Below, one piece after another: positions 6,949-13,007 of a stretch of DNA of 13,007 nt; the first letter of the stretch is position 1, and every line of letters begins with the position of its first letter. Under the pieces are notes generated by a model that saw only the letters and a program-made list of their open reading frames with translations, was not told the origin of the DNA and did no database searches. Source of the DNA: Anaerolineae bacterium (lineage in GTDB: Bacteria; Chloroflexota; Anaerolineae; JAFGEY01); NCBI GenBank assembly GCA_016931365.1, contig JAFGEY010000363.1, forward strand, positions 1 to 13,007. Reading direction: 5' to 3'. The position numbers and the translations under genes are program-made.

Positions 6949-7395
6949 ATGGCATGTGAACAAGCTTTTCTCAAAAAACTGCGCGAAAAGGGCTTTCGGC
7001 TGACGCCGCAGCGCGAGATCATCCTCTCAGCGTTGCACGAAATCGAAGGGGTGGCAACGGCAGAAAAGATTTATGCGCGTGTTCAAACGTTCAGCATAGC
7101 CATCGACATCTCGACCGTGTACCGCACGCTCGACCTGCTGCAAGAATTTGGCATTGTTGCCTGCATCGACGCCGGCGACGGGCAGCGGCGCTACGAACTG
7201 CTCGGTCTGCACGGACCGCACATCCACCTAGTCTGCCAACGGTGCGGCGCGGTCAGCGGCATCGAGCTGGCCGAAGCAGAAGGGTTTGCCGATCACCTGC
7301 GCGCCCTACACGGCTTTGCTGCCGACCTGGAACACCTGTCCATCTCCGGTGTGTGCCAAGCATGTAGGCAAAAAGAGCCCGAGATCGTTAAATGA
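6949..7395 (+). CDS. Fur-family metalloregulator, probable nickel (Nur) or zinc/iron sensor
   Basis: This 148-residue DNA-binding repressor probably senses metal in the cytoplasm and shuts the upstream operon. AGGAGG (6938-6943) lies five bases before the ATG. Residues 1-85 form the winged helix domain (LTPQREIILSAL, 18-29; recognition helix DISTVYRTLDLL, 53-64). The hinge is followed by the metal region: H88, H91, H93, structural zinc pairs C96-x2-C99 and C136-x2-C139, and H129. The motif HGPHIHLVCQRCG is typical of Fur/Zur/Nur proteins, but the residues do not safely separate these subtypes. Its place 18 bases after cbiO, and the TTGCAA palindrome at the operon promoter, suggest autoregulated control of Ni/Co uptake and hence a Nur-like role; that is inference. 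Zur or Fur activity on other targets remains possible. Confidence 0.92.
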   Translation: MACEQAFLKKLREKGFRLTPQREIILSALHEIEGVATAEKIYARVQTFSIAIDISTVYRTLDLLQEFGIVACIDAGDGQRRYELLGLHGPHIHLVCQRCGAVSGIELAEAEGFADHLRALHGFAADLEHLSISGVCQACRQKEPEIVK

Positions 7396-7456
7396 CCAAG
7401 GCCGACAGTCTTTGAAATAACATGACCCAACCAGTCAGCTTGAACAGGAGATTTTG

Positions 7457-10279
7457 GTGTCTCGAACAATTCGCTCCTCGATCTTGAAAACAAGCTTTTT
7501 GCTGATAGGTTCGGTGTTTATAGCTTTCATCGTCGCCTGCCGCCCAACTCCAGAACCAACATTGACGTCCACTACTACGGCCACTTGGACGTCATCACCG
7601 CCTGCGACAATCACGCCAACCGGTACAAGATTTCCCTCACCCACATCAACGGCTACCCAAACACCCAAGGCTACACAAGCACATGTCAGAAATCCCACAG
7701 CCACTTCTTCACCTACAAAACCGCCAACAGCTACCCCTTCGCCTACGCCAACATATACCATACAATTCAAGTGCCAACATCCCTTTCAAGAAGCCTGTGA
7801 CCTAGCAACTGAATATGGTGGGTGGCAGGCGTACAACGGCAACGCATTGGCAGCCAAAATGGTTCAGGGAGGCGAAACATTTCTGAACTATTGCATCGAT
7901 CCCGATTTATCGCTTGCAATGCAGCCAGATCGATTGATCACACTGACCTACCCTATCACGGTAACCGAGCTGCCCGTACATTATGCCGACCTCAATTATA
8001 CGTCGCCCACCCGCACTCTCGAATATACTGCAACCATCCAGCTTCAAGATTGGAACGACGATGGCCGTGATGAGTTGATCATGCACACGCAAGAATTTTT
8101 TGCTGACGGACCGTATGGCGGTCTGAGCATCGTCTTTTACCAGGATCAAAAGACCAGAAAATGGCAGGGAAAACAGATCTGGTTCAGGGATAACGCCCCG
8201 AATCCAACAGTTCAAAAACTCGACCTGCATGACTCAAAAGGCAACTCTTTTGTGCTGGTGTCAGGAGAATTCTTTGCCGCAGATCGCATAGACGACATCC
8301 TTCTCATCTGGCGGTGGACACAGGAAGGCCCCAAGTTAGCCAAAGAGATCACGATTGACGGCTGGTGCACCTACATTGGATGGGAAGTAACCTCGGAAGG
8401 TTTCATTTTAATTCATGCCACAGAAGCGACCTCTCGTTGCGCGTCAACACCCGCCGTTGTCTATGTGCTGCAGAACGATCAGTTCGTGACCAAGCCGGCG
8501 TCTGGCTCCCCGGTATCCACGCCCATTGTCCGACCTGAGAGCACTTTTGTTCCTACGGCATCGCCAGCGCATCCAGGCTGGACATCATACACAAACGCAG
8601 ATTATGTGAACGACATAGCCTTTGACCACGACGGAAACCTGTGGGTAGCCAGCGATGGCGGTGTGGTCAGATGGAATTTGGCCGATATGACCTACACCAA
8701 GTACACCGCAGACAATGGACTGATGGACAATCAAATCAGATCTGTGGCTGTGGCACCAGACGGCGCATTGTGGTTTGCGATATACGGAAAGGGCCTTTCA
8801 CGGTTCGACGGACGATCCTGGACTCACTACACCAAAGATACCGGACTGGTGGAAGACGCGCTCAACGTCATCGCTTTCGCTCCAGATGGCACACTGTGGG
8901 CTGGTACATACGGAGTGGGTGTTTGGCATTTCGATGGACAAACCTGGACATCCTATACCTCTGATGATGGCCTGGCCAACGATTATGTTTGCTCCATTGC
9001 CCTGCCTCCAAGTGGCGTCGCATGGTTTGGGGGATGCGGGCCGCTTGTCTCTCGGTTCGACGGCCAAACCTGGACCTCTTATGGGCCGCAAGATGGTTTG
9101 ATTGATGGAATGGGCGGGGCAGTTTTCATCGCAGATGATGACACATTGTGGTTCAGTACCGGCTTTGATGGCATTGCGCCGGGGGGTGTTTCCCATTTTG
9201 ATGGTCAGACCTGGATCACCTATACTGAGCAGAGTGGGCTGGTTTACAACACCGTTAGAGCCATCGCTCAAACCCCTGATGGTGCGATGTGGTTTGCGAC
9301 CCAATACGGCCTTTCGCGTTTTGACGGCAAGACCTGGACGACACACAATCGTTTATCAAATAACAATGTTCAAACGATAACCTTAGCACCGGATGGTACG
9401 TTGTGGATCGGCACCTGGGGCGACGGCATCTCGCATTTCGACGGCCAAACCTGGACCACTTATATCACAGGCGAAGGGCCGGCAGACAATTTTATCAAGT
9501 CTATCGCTGTGTCTGCCGACGGCACAATCTGGGTGGGTACCGGCGCTGGTGCGTCCCGCTATGATGGAAAGACCTGGACTACTTTTACAGAAAACGACGG
9601 TCTGATAAGCAACAACGTCTGGTCTGTTGTTGTAGGCACAGATGGTGTGTTGTGGTTGAGCACCAATCAAGGTATTTCTCGCTTCGATGGTCGGCATTGG
9701 GATTCATTCAACATCGGTGACGGGCTAGCAAGCAATCTTGTCTATTCCGTTGCTGCGTCTCCGGACGGCACTATTTGGGCCGGCTGTTACGGTGGCGTCT
9801 CTCACTTTGACGGCTACACCTGGACAACCTATACTCGCACAGGTGGATTGGCTAATAATGAGGTCTATTCTGTCGCTGTGGACAAAAACGGCATGCTATG
9901 GGTCGATTCGCGAGGACTCGCTCGTTTTGATGGCAACTCGTGGCAAACATTTATCCAACAAGTTTCATGCATTGCTGTTGCTCCTGACGGAGCACTATGG
10001 TTTGGTGCCTCCGAGGGCGCTTATCGATATGATGACAACGGATGGACCAGCCATACAATAGGCAAAGAGGTCTTGTCAATCGCCGTCGCTCCCGGCGGCA
10101 CAATGTGGTTCGGTACCTCTGCTGGCGCATTCCAGTTTGACGGCAAGAATTGGAAAACCTATACTGACAACGACGGTTTGGTGCACAATTGGGTCACGAC
10201 CATTGCCGTAGCTCCAGATGGTTCTTTATGGCTTGGCACTCGGGGAGGCGGCATCTCCCATTACGTACCGCCGAAATAA
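7457..10279 (+). CDS. Large lipoprotein with tandem two-component-regulator-type beta-propellers
   Basis: This 940-residue predicted surface lipoprotein has no assigned function. The GTG at 7457 is preferred because AGGAG (7446-7450) ends six bases before it; a TTG at 7454 is only three bases away. A signal segment ends in an IVAC lipobox (C28), followed by a Thr/Pro-rich linker to about 100. A second module (about 100-350) contains LQDWNDDGRDEL (196-207), like the calcium-binding loops of FG-GAP/VCBS repeats. From residue 374 to the end there are 14 repeats of about 40 residues with the pattern TWTTYT..DGL..N.V.SIAVAPDGTLWFGT..G.SRFDG, the Reg_prop propeller type. These normally form the sensor half of hybrid two-component systems, but no Y_Y_Y, kinase or membrane segment follows here. 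The gene is more AT-rich than its neighbours. The 61 bases upstream show no clear promoter, so it may be read from the metal operon or an unseen start. Confidence 0.88.
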   Translation: MSRTIRSSILKTSFLLIGSVFIAFIVACRPTPEPTLTSTTTATWTSSPPATITPTGTRFPSPTSTATQTPKATQAHVRNPTATSSPTKPPTATPSPTPTYTIQFKCQHPFQEACDLATEYGGWQAYNGNALAAKMVQGGETFLNYCIDPDLSLAMQPDRLITLTYPITVTELPVHYADLNYTSPTRTLEYTATIQLQDWNDDGRDELIMHTQEFFADGPYGGLSIVFYQDQKTRKWQGKQIWFRDNAPNPTVQKLDLHDSKGNSFVLVSGEFFAADRIDDILLIWRWTQEGPKLAKEITIDGWCTYIGWEVTSEGFILIHATEATSRCASTPAVVYVLQNDQFVTKPASGSPVSTPIVRPESTFVPTASPAHPGWTSYTNADYVNDIAFDHDGNLWVASDGGVVRWNLADMTYTKYTADNGLMDNQIRSVAVAPDGALWFAIYGKGLSRFDGRSWTHYTKDTGLVEDALNVIAFAPDGTLWAGTYGVGVWHFDGQTWTSYTSDDGLANDYVCSIALPPSGVAWFGGCGPLVSRFDGQTWTSYGPQDGLIDGMGGAVFIADDDTLWFSTGFDGIAPGGVSHFDGQTWITYTEQSGLVYNTVRAIAQTPDGAMWFATQYGLSRFDGKTWTTHNRLSNNNVQTITLAPDGTLWIGTWGDGISHFDGQTWTTYITGEGPADNFIKSIAVSADGTIWVGTGAGASRYDGKTWTTFTENDGLISNNVWSVVVGTDGVLWLSTNQGISRFDGRHWDSFNIGDGLASNLVYSVAASPDGTIWAGCYGGVSHFDGYTWTTYTRTGGLANNEVYSVAVDKNGMLWVDSRGLARFDGNSWQTFIQQVSCIAVAPDGALWFGASEGAYRYDDNGWTSHTIGKEVLSIAVAPGGTMWFGTSAGAFQFDGKNWKTYTDNDGLVHNWVTTIAVAPDGSLWLGTRGGGISHYVPPK
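8576..10276 (+). repeat. 14 tandem propeller-blade repeats within the lipoprotein gene
   Basis: Fourteen units average about 40 codons each. Each starts with an aromatic-rich strand (typically TWTTY or SWTHY), passes through a D-G-L and an A-P-D-G turn, and ends with an FDG strand. At DNA level the unit boundary recurs as variants of TTCGACGGCCAAACCTGGAC, for example near 8932, 9055, 9199 and 9436. Units 5 (longer), 7 and 11-13 (shorter) depart from the mean. Fourteen is twice seven, matching two seven-bladed propellers. Confidence 0.85.
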
Positions 10280-10281
10280 AC

Positions 10282-11394
10282 TCAATGACCGGCCGCCTTG
10301 AGGCCGTGCCCGGTAAAGGTTGAAACGATCAGTTCCCCCGCTGCGACCGTGCGCACATACTGCGACACCCCCGCCATCGCGGCTGCCGCCGTCGGCTCGA
10401 TGTAAAAACCCCGCCGCCACATTGCGTGCAGCGCAGCCTGAATTTCGGCCTCATCCACGGCGATGAACCATCCTCCACTCTCGCGCACTGCGCGTACGAT
10501 CTGCGGGCCGCGCACCGGATCGGCAATGGCGATCCCTTCGGCGACGGTGGGCTGCCTGGCAATATGCAGGTTTTTGCCTGAATTTTCATTAAACGCCTTG
10601 TGCAGCGGCGCGCACGCCTGCGCCTGCACGCCGACCAGCCGGGGCAAGCGGTCGATCACTCCCGCACGGAGCAAATCCCTGAACCCGATGAATGCACCCA
10701 ACAGCAGGGTACCGTTGCCCACCGGCAAGATAACCGCATCGGGCGCGCGCCAGCCAAGCTGCTCGCAAACCTCGTAGGCCCAGGTCTTGGTGCCGTGAAA
10801 GAAAAAGGGATTCCACGAATGGCTGGCGTAATAAGTTGTCTCTGCGGCCGCGAGTACGGCGCGGGCGGTATCCTCGCGGCTGCCGGGCACCTTGATCAGC
10901 CGCGCCCCGTATGCCTCGATCTGGGCCATCTTGGCCGGCGAGGTGCTGGCCAGTACGTAAATCTCGCAGGCAATGCCCGCGCGGGCGCAGTAGGCGGCGA
11001 TCGCGCAGCCGGCATTGCCCGACGAATCCTCGACCACCCGCTCGATGCCCAACGCCCTGGCCTGGCTGATCAGCACCGATGCACCACGATCTTTGTACGA
11101 GCCGGTCGAAAAGAGCTGATCCTGCTTGACCCACACCACACGGCCCTCAAAATCAAGTGGGAGCAGCGGCGTAAAACCCTCATCCAGTGACACGATCCGG
11201 GCATCTGCGGGCAGCGGGATTGCCTCACGGTAACGCCACATGGTTGGCGGACGGCAGGCGATCACGTCGAGCGGAAAGCGAGGCGCAAACACAATGTCGA
11301 GCAGGCCGCCGCAGCGGCATCGCCAGCGCGGATCGTCGAGTGGGAAAACAGCCGCGCAAGATACGCATAAAAGGCTGGCAGGGGAACCTGGCAT
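10282..11394 (-). CDS. Threonine synthase-like PLP-dependent enzyme with N-terminal zinc ribbon
   Basis: This 370-residue cytoplasmic enzyme of the fold-type II PLP family most likely makes threonine from O-phosphohomoserine. The ATG at 11394 has GGAGG six bases upstream; the frame is open to 11478, but that part lacks a ribosome site and overlaps the probable promoter. Residues 10-28 hold a zinc ribbon (C10-x2-C13, C26-x-C28, then GG), common in threonine synthases. The PLP lysine is K101 in STGSYKDRG (96-104); SSGNAG (124-129) is the substrate/cofactor loop, and VGNGTLLLG (225-233) the phosphate-binding turn. The end carries TGHGLK, a threonine synthase hallmark. Two details, SSGN in place of the usual STGN and Tyr in place of Phe before K101, leave room for a related lyase or synthase, so no symbol is given. 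Its 3' end lies two bases from that of the convergent propeller gene. Confidence 0.85.
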   Translation of the reverse strand: MPGSPASLLCVSCAAVFPLDDPRWRCRCGGLLDIVFAPRFPLDVIACRPPTMWRYREAIPLPADARIVSLDEGFTPLLPLDFEGRVVWVKQDQLFSTGSYKDRGASVLISQARALGIERVVEDSSGNAGCAIAAYCARAGIACEIYVLASTSPAKMAQIEAYGARLIKVPGSREDTARAVLAAAETTYYASHSWNPFFFHGTKTWAYEVCEQLGWRAPDAVILPVGNGTLLLGAFIGFRDLLRAGVIDRLPRLVGVQAQACAPLHKAFNENSGKNLHIARQPTVAEGIAIADPVRGPQIVRAVRESGGWFIAVDEAEIQAALHAMWRRGFYIEPTAAAAMAGVSQYVRTVAAGELIVSTFTGHGLKAAGH

Positions 11395-11421
11395 TTTTCG
11401 CCTCCATCCGAAATTTTGCCC

Positions 11422-11450
11422 AGTGTATCCGAGATGCGATACGGGCGCAA
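11422..11450 (-). promoter_or_regulatory. Possible promoter of the threonine synthase-like gene
   Basis: On the minus strand TTGCGC (11450-11445) and TACACT (11427-11422) are 17 bases apart, which would start transcription about 20 bases before the ATG at 11394. The -35 match is poor (three of six), so this is tentative. Confidence 0.4.
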
Positions 11451-11479
11451 ATGTAAACCCCACTGCGCATAAACCCAAT

Positions 11480-11508
11480 TTGACGAATCCGGAATCTTGT
11501 GGTACACT
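11480..11508 (+). promoter_or_regulatory. Promoter of the cimA leader transcript
   Basis: TTGACG (11480-11485) and TACACT (11503-11508) are separated by 17 bases, and TG at 11500-11501 makes an extended -10. Transcription should start near 11515, about 20 bases before the leader-peptide ATG and about 383 bases before cimA. Confidence 0.75.
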
Positions 11509-11534
11509 CTATTCAAGTCGATTGAGGTACAGCA

Positions 11535-11642
11535 ATGTCTAGCTCATCAACCACAAACCAGACACTGGCACTCTCCCTTATTTTGGTTCTTGGCGTCCTC
11601 CTGATTACGGAGGCGTTTGTGGTTGGGAGAGCGTCGGCTTGA
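11535..11642 (+). CDS. Branched-chain amino acid leader peptide (35 aa) of a transcription attenuator
   Basis: This short ORF begins with ATG, six bases after GAGGT (11524-11528), and ends in TGA. After a Ser/Thr-rich start (MSSSSTTNQT), residues 11-30 contain 7 Leu, 2 Ile and 4 Val, and the peptide ends in GRASA. Its purpose is probably to be translated, not to yield a working protein: ribosomes short of charged Leu, Ile or Val tRNAs would stall between RNA segments 1 and 2 of the attenuator, while fluent ribosomes would reach the stop codon and cover segment 2. Known ilv/leu leader peptides of enteric bacteria share this kind of composition and position. The alternative, a one-helix membrane microprotein, would also be hydrophobic, but would not explain the matched RNA pairings or the terminator 23 bases past the stop. 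Such a short gene is likely to be missed by standard callers. Confidence 0.83.
   Translation: MSSSSTTNQTLALSLILVLGVLLITEAFVVGRASA
11548..11625 (+). promoter_or_regulatory. Attenuator 1:2 stem (pre-emptor of the antiterminator)
   Basis: CAACCACAAAC (11548-11558) pairs perfectly over 11 bp with GTTTGTGGTTG (11615-11625). Segment 1 lies in leader codons 5-8 and segment 2 in codons 27-31, on either side of the main Leu/Ile/Val block. The enclosed loop has its own 5-bp hairpin (CCTCC 11597-11601, GGAGG 11609-11613). When this stem forms, segment 2 cannot pair with the terminator arm. Confidence 0.72.
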
Positions 11643-11676
11643 TTCACCCCTAAGAAGAAGAAAAGGCCTCCCAACC
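11621..11676 (+). promoter_or_regulatory. Attenuator 2:3 antiterminator
   Basis: GGTTGGGAG (11621-11629) pairs perfectly over 9 bp with CTCCCAACC (11668-11676); with A11630 bulged, two more pairs form (11631-11632 with 11666-11667). This takes the whole 5' arm and loop of the terminator, so antiterminator and terminator exclude each other. It would form when a ribosome stalled on the leader peptide covers segment 1. Confidence 0.75.
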
Positions 11677-11690
11677 GGGAGGCTTTTTTT
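11661..11690 (+). terminator. Intrinsic terminator (attenuator 3:4 stem)
   Basis: GCCTCCC (11666-11672), loop AACC, and GGGAGGC (11677-11683) are followed by seven Ts (11684-11690). Four As before the stem (11661-11664) can extend it. It lies in the leader of cimA, about 207 bases before its start codon, with no gene of ordinary size in front of it, which is why it is read as an attenuator and not a gene-end signal. Confidence 0.92.
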
Positions 11691-11897
11691 GTGCCACCGC
11701 TAACCCGGACACAGCCGTCCACCCCGAAGAGCAAAGCCGCTTTCCCGGTTCAAGTCGCTCGTATTCCGTCAAACTGAATTTGATATAAAGTCCTGCACAC
11801 GGGCCAGGCTTTGCCTTATCAGTATTAGTTTGAAAGAGTACGCGTCGAGTTGAACGCGAAAATCGGTCTTGTACCCGCTCGAGGAAAGGAAAAGGCT
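11691..11897 (+). other. Leader between attenuator terminator and cimA
   Basis: This 207-base noncoding stretch links the terminator to cimA. A purine-rich ribosome site (GAGGAAAGGAAAAGG, 11881-11895) precedes the ATG. TGATATAAA at 11781-11789 is an extended -10-like sequence without a recognisable -35, and could give low constitutive expression. Only short hairpins such as GGAC-N6-GTCC are seen; no riboswitch or T-box is recognised. Confidence 0.45.
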
Positions 11898-13007
11898 ATG
11901 TCCGCCAAGCTGCAATTGTATGACACGACGCTGCGCGACGGCACGCAGCGCGAAGGGCTTTCGCTTTCACTGAACGACAAGCTGAAAATTGCCCAGCGCC
12001 TGGATTGGCTGGGTATGGCTTACATTGAGGGCGGCTGGCCCGGATCGAACCCCAAGGACATTGCCTTTTTTGAGCAAGCCACAAAGCTGAACCTTACCCA
12101 CGCCGTGATCACCGCCTTTGGCAGCACCCGCCGCGCCGATACGCCGGTGGAGCAGGATGCGCAAATCCGCACGCTGCTGGCAGCGGAAACACGGGCGGTC
12201 GCCATTTTTGGCAAAAGCTGGGACCTGCACGTCGAGCACGTGCTCAAAACCACGCGCGACGAAAACCTGCACATGATTGCCGACAGCGTGGCCTTTGCCA
12301 GGAGCCACGGGCGTGAGGTGATCTATGACGCCGAGCACTTTTTCGACGGCTACAAGGCTGACCCCGCTTACGCGCTCGCCACCTTGCGCGCCGCCGCCCA
12401 GGCCGGAGCCGCCGTACTGGTGCTGTGCGATACCAATGGCGGCACCTTGACGACGGAACTGCAAGAGATCGTGCGTACGGTCAAACGTCAATTCAACGGC
12501 GGTGAACTAGATCGCACGCCATTGGGCATCCACTGTCACAACGACAGCGGACTGGCCGTCGCCAACACGCTGGTCGCCGTGCAAGAAGGCGCGGCCCATG
12601 TCCAGGGCACGATCAACGGCTATGGCGAACGCTGCGGCAACGCTGATCTGTGCGTCGTCATCCCCAATTTGCAGCTCAAACTCGGTTTCTCTTGCGTCAA
12701 TCCCGAGCAATTGGCTGAGCTGACCCAGGTATCTCATTACGTTAGCAACCGCGCCAACCTGACCCCCGACACACACCAGCCCTACGTCGGCCATAGCGCC
12801 TTTGCCCACAAGGGCGGCATGCACGTCGACGGGATGCGCAAACATCAAAGCACCTTCCAGCACATCGATCCGACGCTGGTCGGCAATCAGATGCGCTTTG
12901 TCGTCTCCGAACTGGCCGGACGCAGCAACATCCTCTACAAGGTCGAAGAACTCAACATGGGCATCCAGCTCGGCAAAGAGCAGGCGCGCATGGTGGTCGA
13001 GCAGATC
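11898..13007 (+). CDS. cimA: (R)-citramalate synthase (3'-truncated by window)
   Basis: This enzyme condenses pyruvate and acetyl-CoA to citramalate, the first step of the threonine-independent isoleucine route (citramalate to 2-oxobutyrate). The 370 visible residues of an expected 500 or more start at an ATG with a strong purine-rich ribosome site. Present are the metal-site motif LRDGTQREG (12-20), the CimA-typical [13 protein letters not shown] (42-54), the signature HCHNDSGLA (212-220), [10 protein letters not shown] (241-250), [12 protein letters not shown] (301-312) and [10 protein letters not shown] (335-344). The [10 protein letters not shown] segment and the whole pattern fit the CimA subgroup (TIGR00977 type) better than 2-isopropylmalate or homocitrate synthase. 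The C-terminal LeuA regulatory domain lies past the window end, so feedback control cannot be judged. Expression is probably set by the Leu/Ile/Val attenuator upstream. The divergent neighbour is a threonine synthase-like gene. Confidence 0.93.
   Translation, partial: MSAKLQLYDTTLRDGTQREGLSLSLNDKLKIAQRLDWLGMAYIEGGWPGSNPKDIAFFEQATKLNLTHAVITAFGSTRRADTPVEQDAQIRTLLAAETRAVAIFGKSWDLHVEHVLKTTRDENLHMIADSVAFARSHGREVIYDAEHFFDGYKADPAYALATLRAAAQAGAAVLVLCDTNGGTLTTELQEIVRTVKRQFNGGELDRTPLGIHCHNDSGLAVANTLVAVQEGAAHVQGTINGYGERCGNADLCVVIPNLQLKLGFSCVNPEQLAELTQVSHYVSNRANLTPDTHQPYVGHSAFAHKGGMHVDGMRKHQSTFQHIDPTLVGNQMRFVVSELAGRSNILYKVEELNMGIQLGKEQARMVVEQI

Noticed and set aside
8576..10276. DNA repeats as a CRISPR or mobile element signature
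   Set aside because: The repetition follows the codon frame of the propeller blades, diverges between units and has no spacer pattern.
11535..11642. Functional one-helix membrane microprotein
   Set aside because: Possible from hydrophobicity alone, but the mutually exclusive RNA pairings, the terminator after the stop and the downstream branched-chain gene fit a leader peptide better.
11513..11734. 73-codon minus-strand ORF over the leader region
   Set aside because: It runs antisense through the terminator and leader peptide, has no ribosome site or recognisable domain, and is explained as a shadow frame.
11781..11789. Second cimA promoter (TGATATAAA)
   Set aside because: No acceptable -35 lies 16-18 bases upstream; it is mentioned in the leader entry only as a weak possibility.
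11967..12863. Long minus-strand ORFs inside cimA
   Set aside because: They are antisense shadows of a clearly conserved GC-rich gene and show no family features.

Overview
The window looks like chromosome of a moderately GC-rich bacterium, most likely a member of the Chloroflexota. This is an inference from three things: secreted lipoproteins with long Pro/Thr-rich linkers after the lipobox cysteine, a CimA-type citramalate synthase, and stand-alone beta-propeller and solute-binding lipoproteins. No rRNA, tRNA, transposase, phage gene or CRISPR array was seen. The cbi and amino-acid genes are visibly GC-rich, while the propeller lipoprotein gene is more AT-rich.

Layout. (1) 1-705: 3' part of an ABC-2-type exporter ATPase whose Walker A lies before the window. 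(2) 770-2020, minus: an orphan sugar-type solute-binding lipoprotein, converging on the ATPase and diverging from the next unit across a compact pair of back-to-back promoters. (3) 2169-4327: a lipoprotein glutaminyl-peptide cyclotransferase followed closely by an MFS transporter. (4) 4329-7395: a complete ECF-type nickel/cobalt uptake operon, cbiM-cbiN(PDGLE)-cbiQ-cbiO, ending in a Fur-family regulator gene. Its near-consensus promoter is followed at once by a perfect TTGCAA-N4-TTGCAA palindrome, probably the operator of that regulator. (5) 7457-10279: a 940-residue lipoprotein whose C-terminal 567 residues form 14 propeller repeats, probably two seven-bladed propellers. (6) 10282-11394, minus: a zinc-ribbon threonine synthase-like PLP enzyme. 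(7) 11480-13007: citramalate synthase (cimA, cut by the window end) behind a long leader.

The most notable feature is that leader (about 11480-11690). It has an extended -10 promoter, a good ribosome binding site and a 35-codon ORF with 13 Leu/Ile/Val codons within residues 11-30. Three mutually exclusive pairings follow: an 11-bp 1:2 stem, a 9+2-bp antiterminator, and a 7-bp terminator with seven Ts. This is the architecture of a ribosome-mediated transcription attenuator for branched-chain amino acid synthesis, here predicted in front of citramalate synthase. The leader peptide is too short for most gene callers.

How the genes work together: the cbi cassette imports Ni2+ or Co2+ and is probably shut off by its own Fur-type sensor when metal is plentiful. 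The threonine synthase-like gene and cimA diverge from a shared intergenic region and both relate to 2-oxobutyrate/isoleucine supply (threonine route and citramalate route). The lipoproteins act outside the membrane, in sugar binding, N-terminal pyroglutamate formation and an unknown propeller function.
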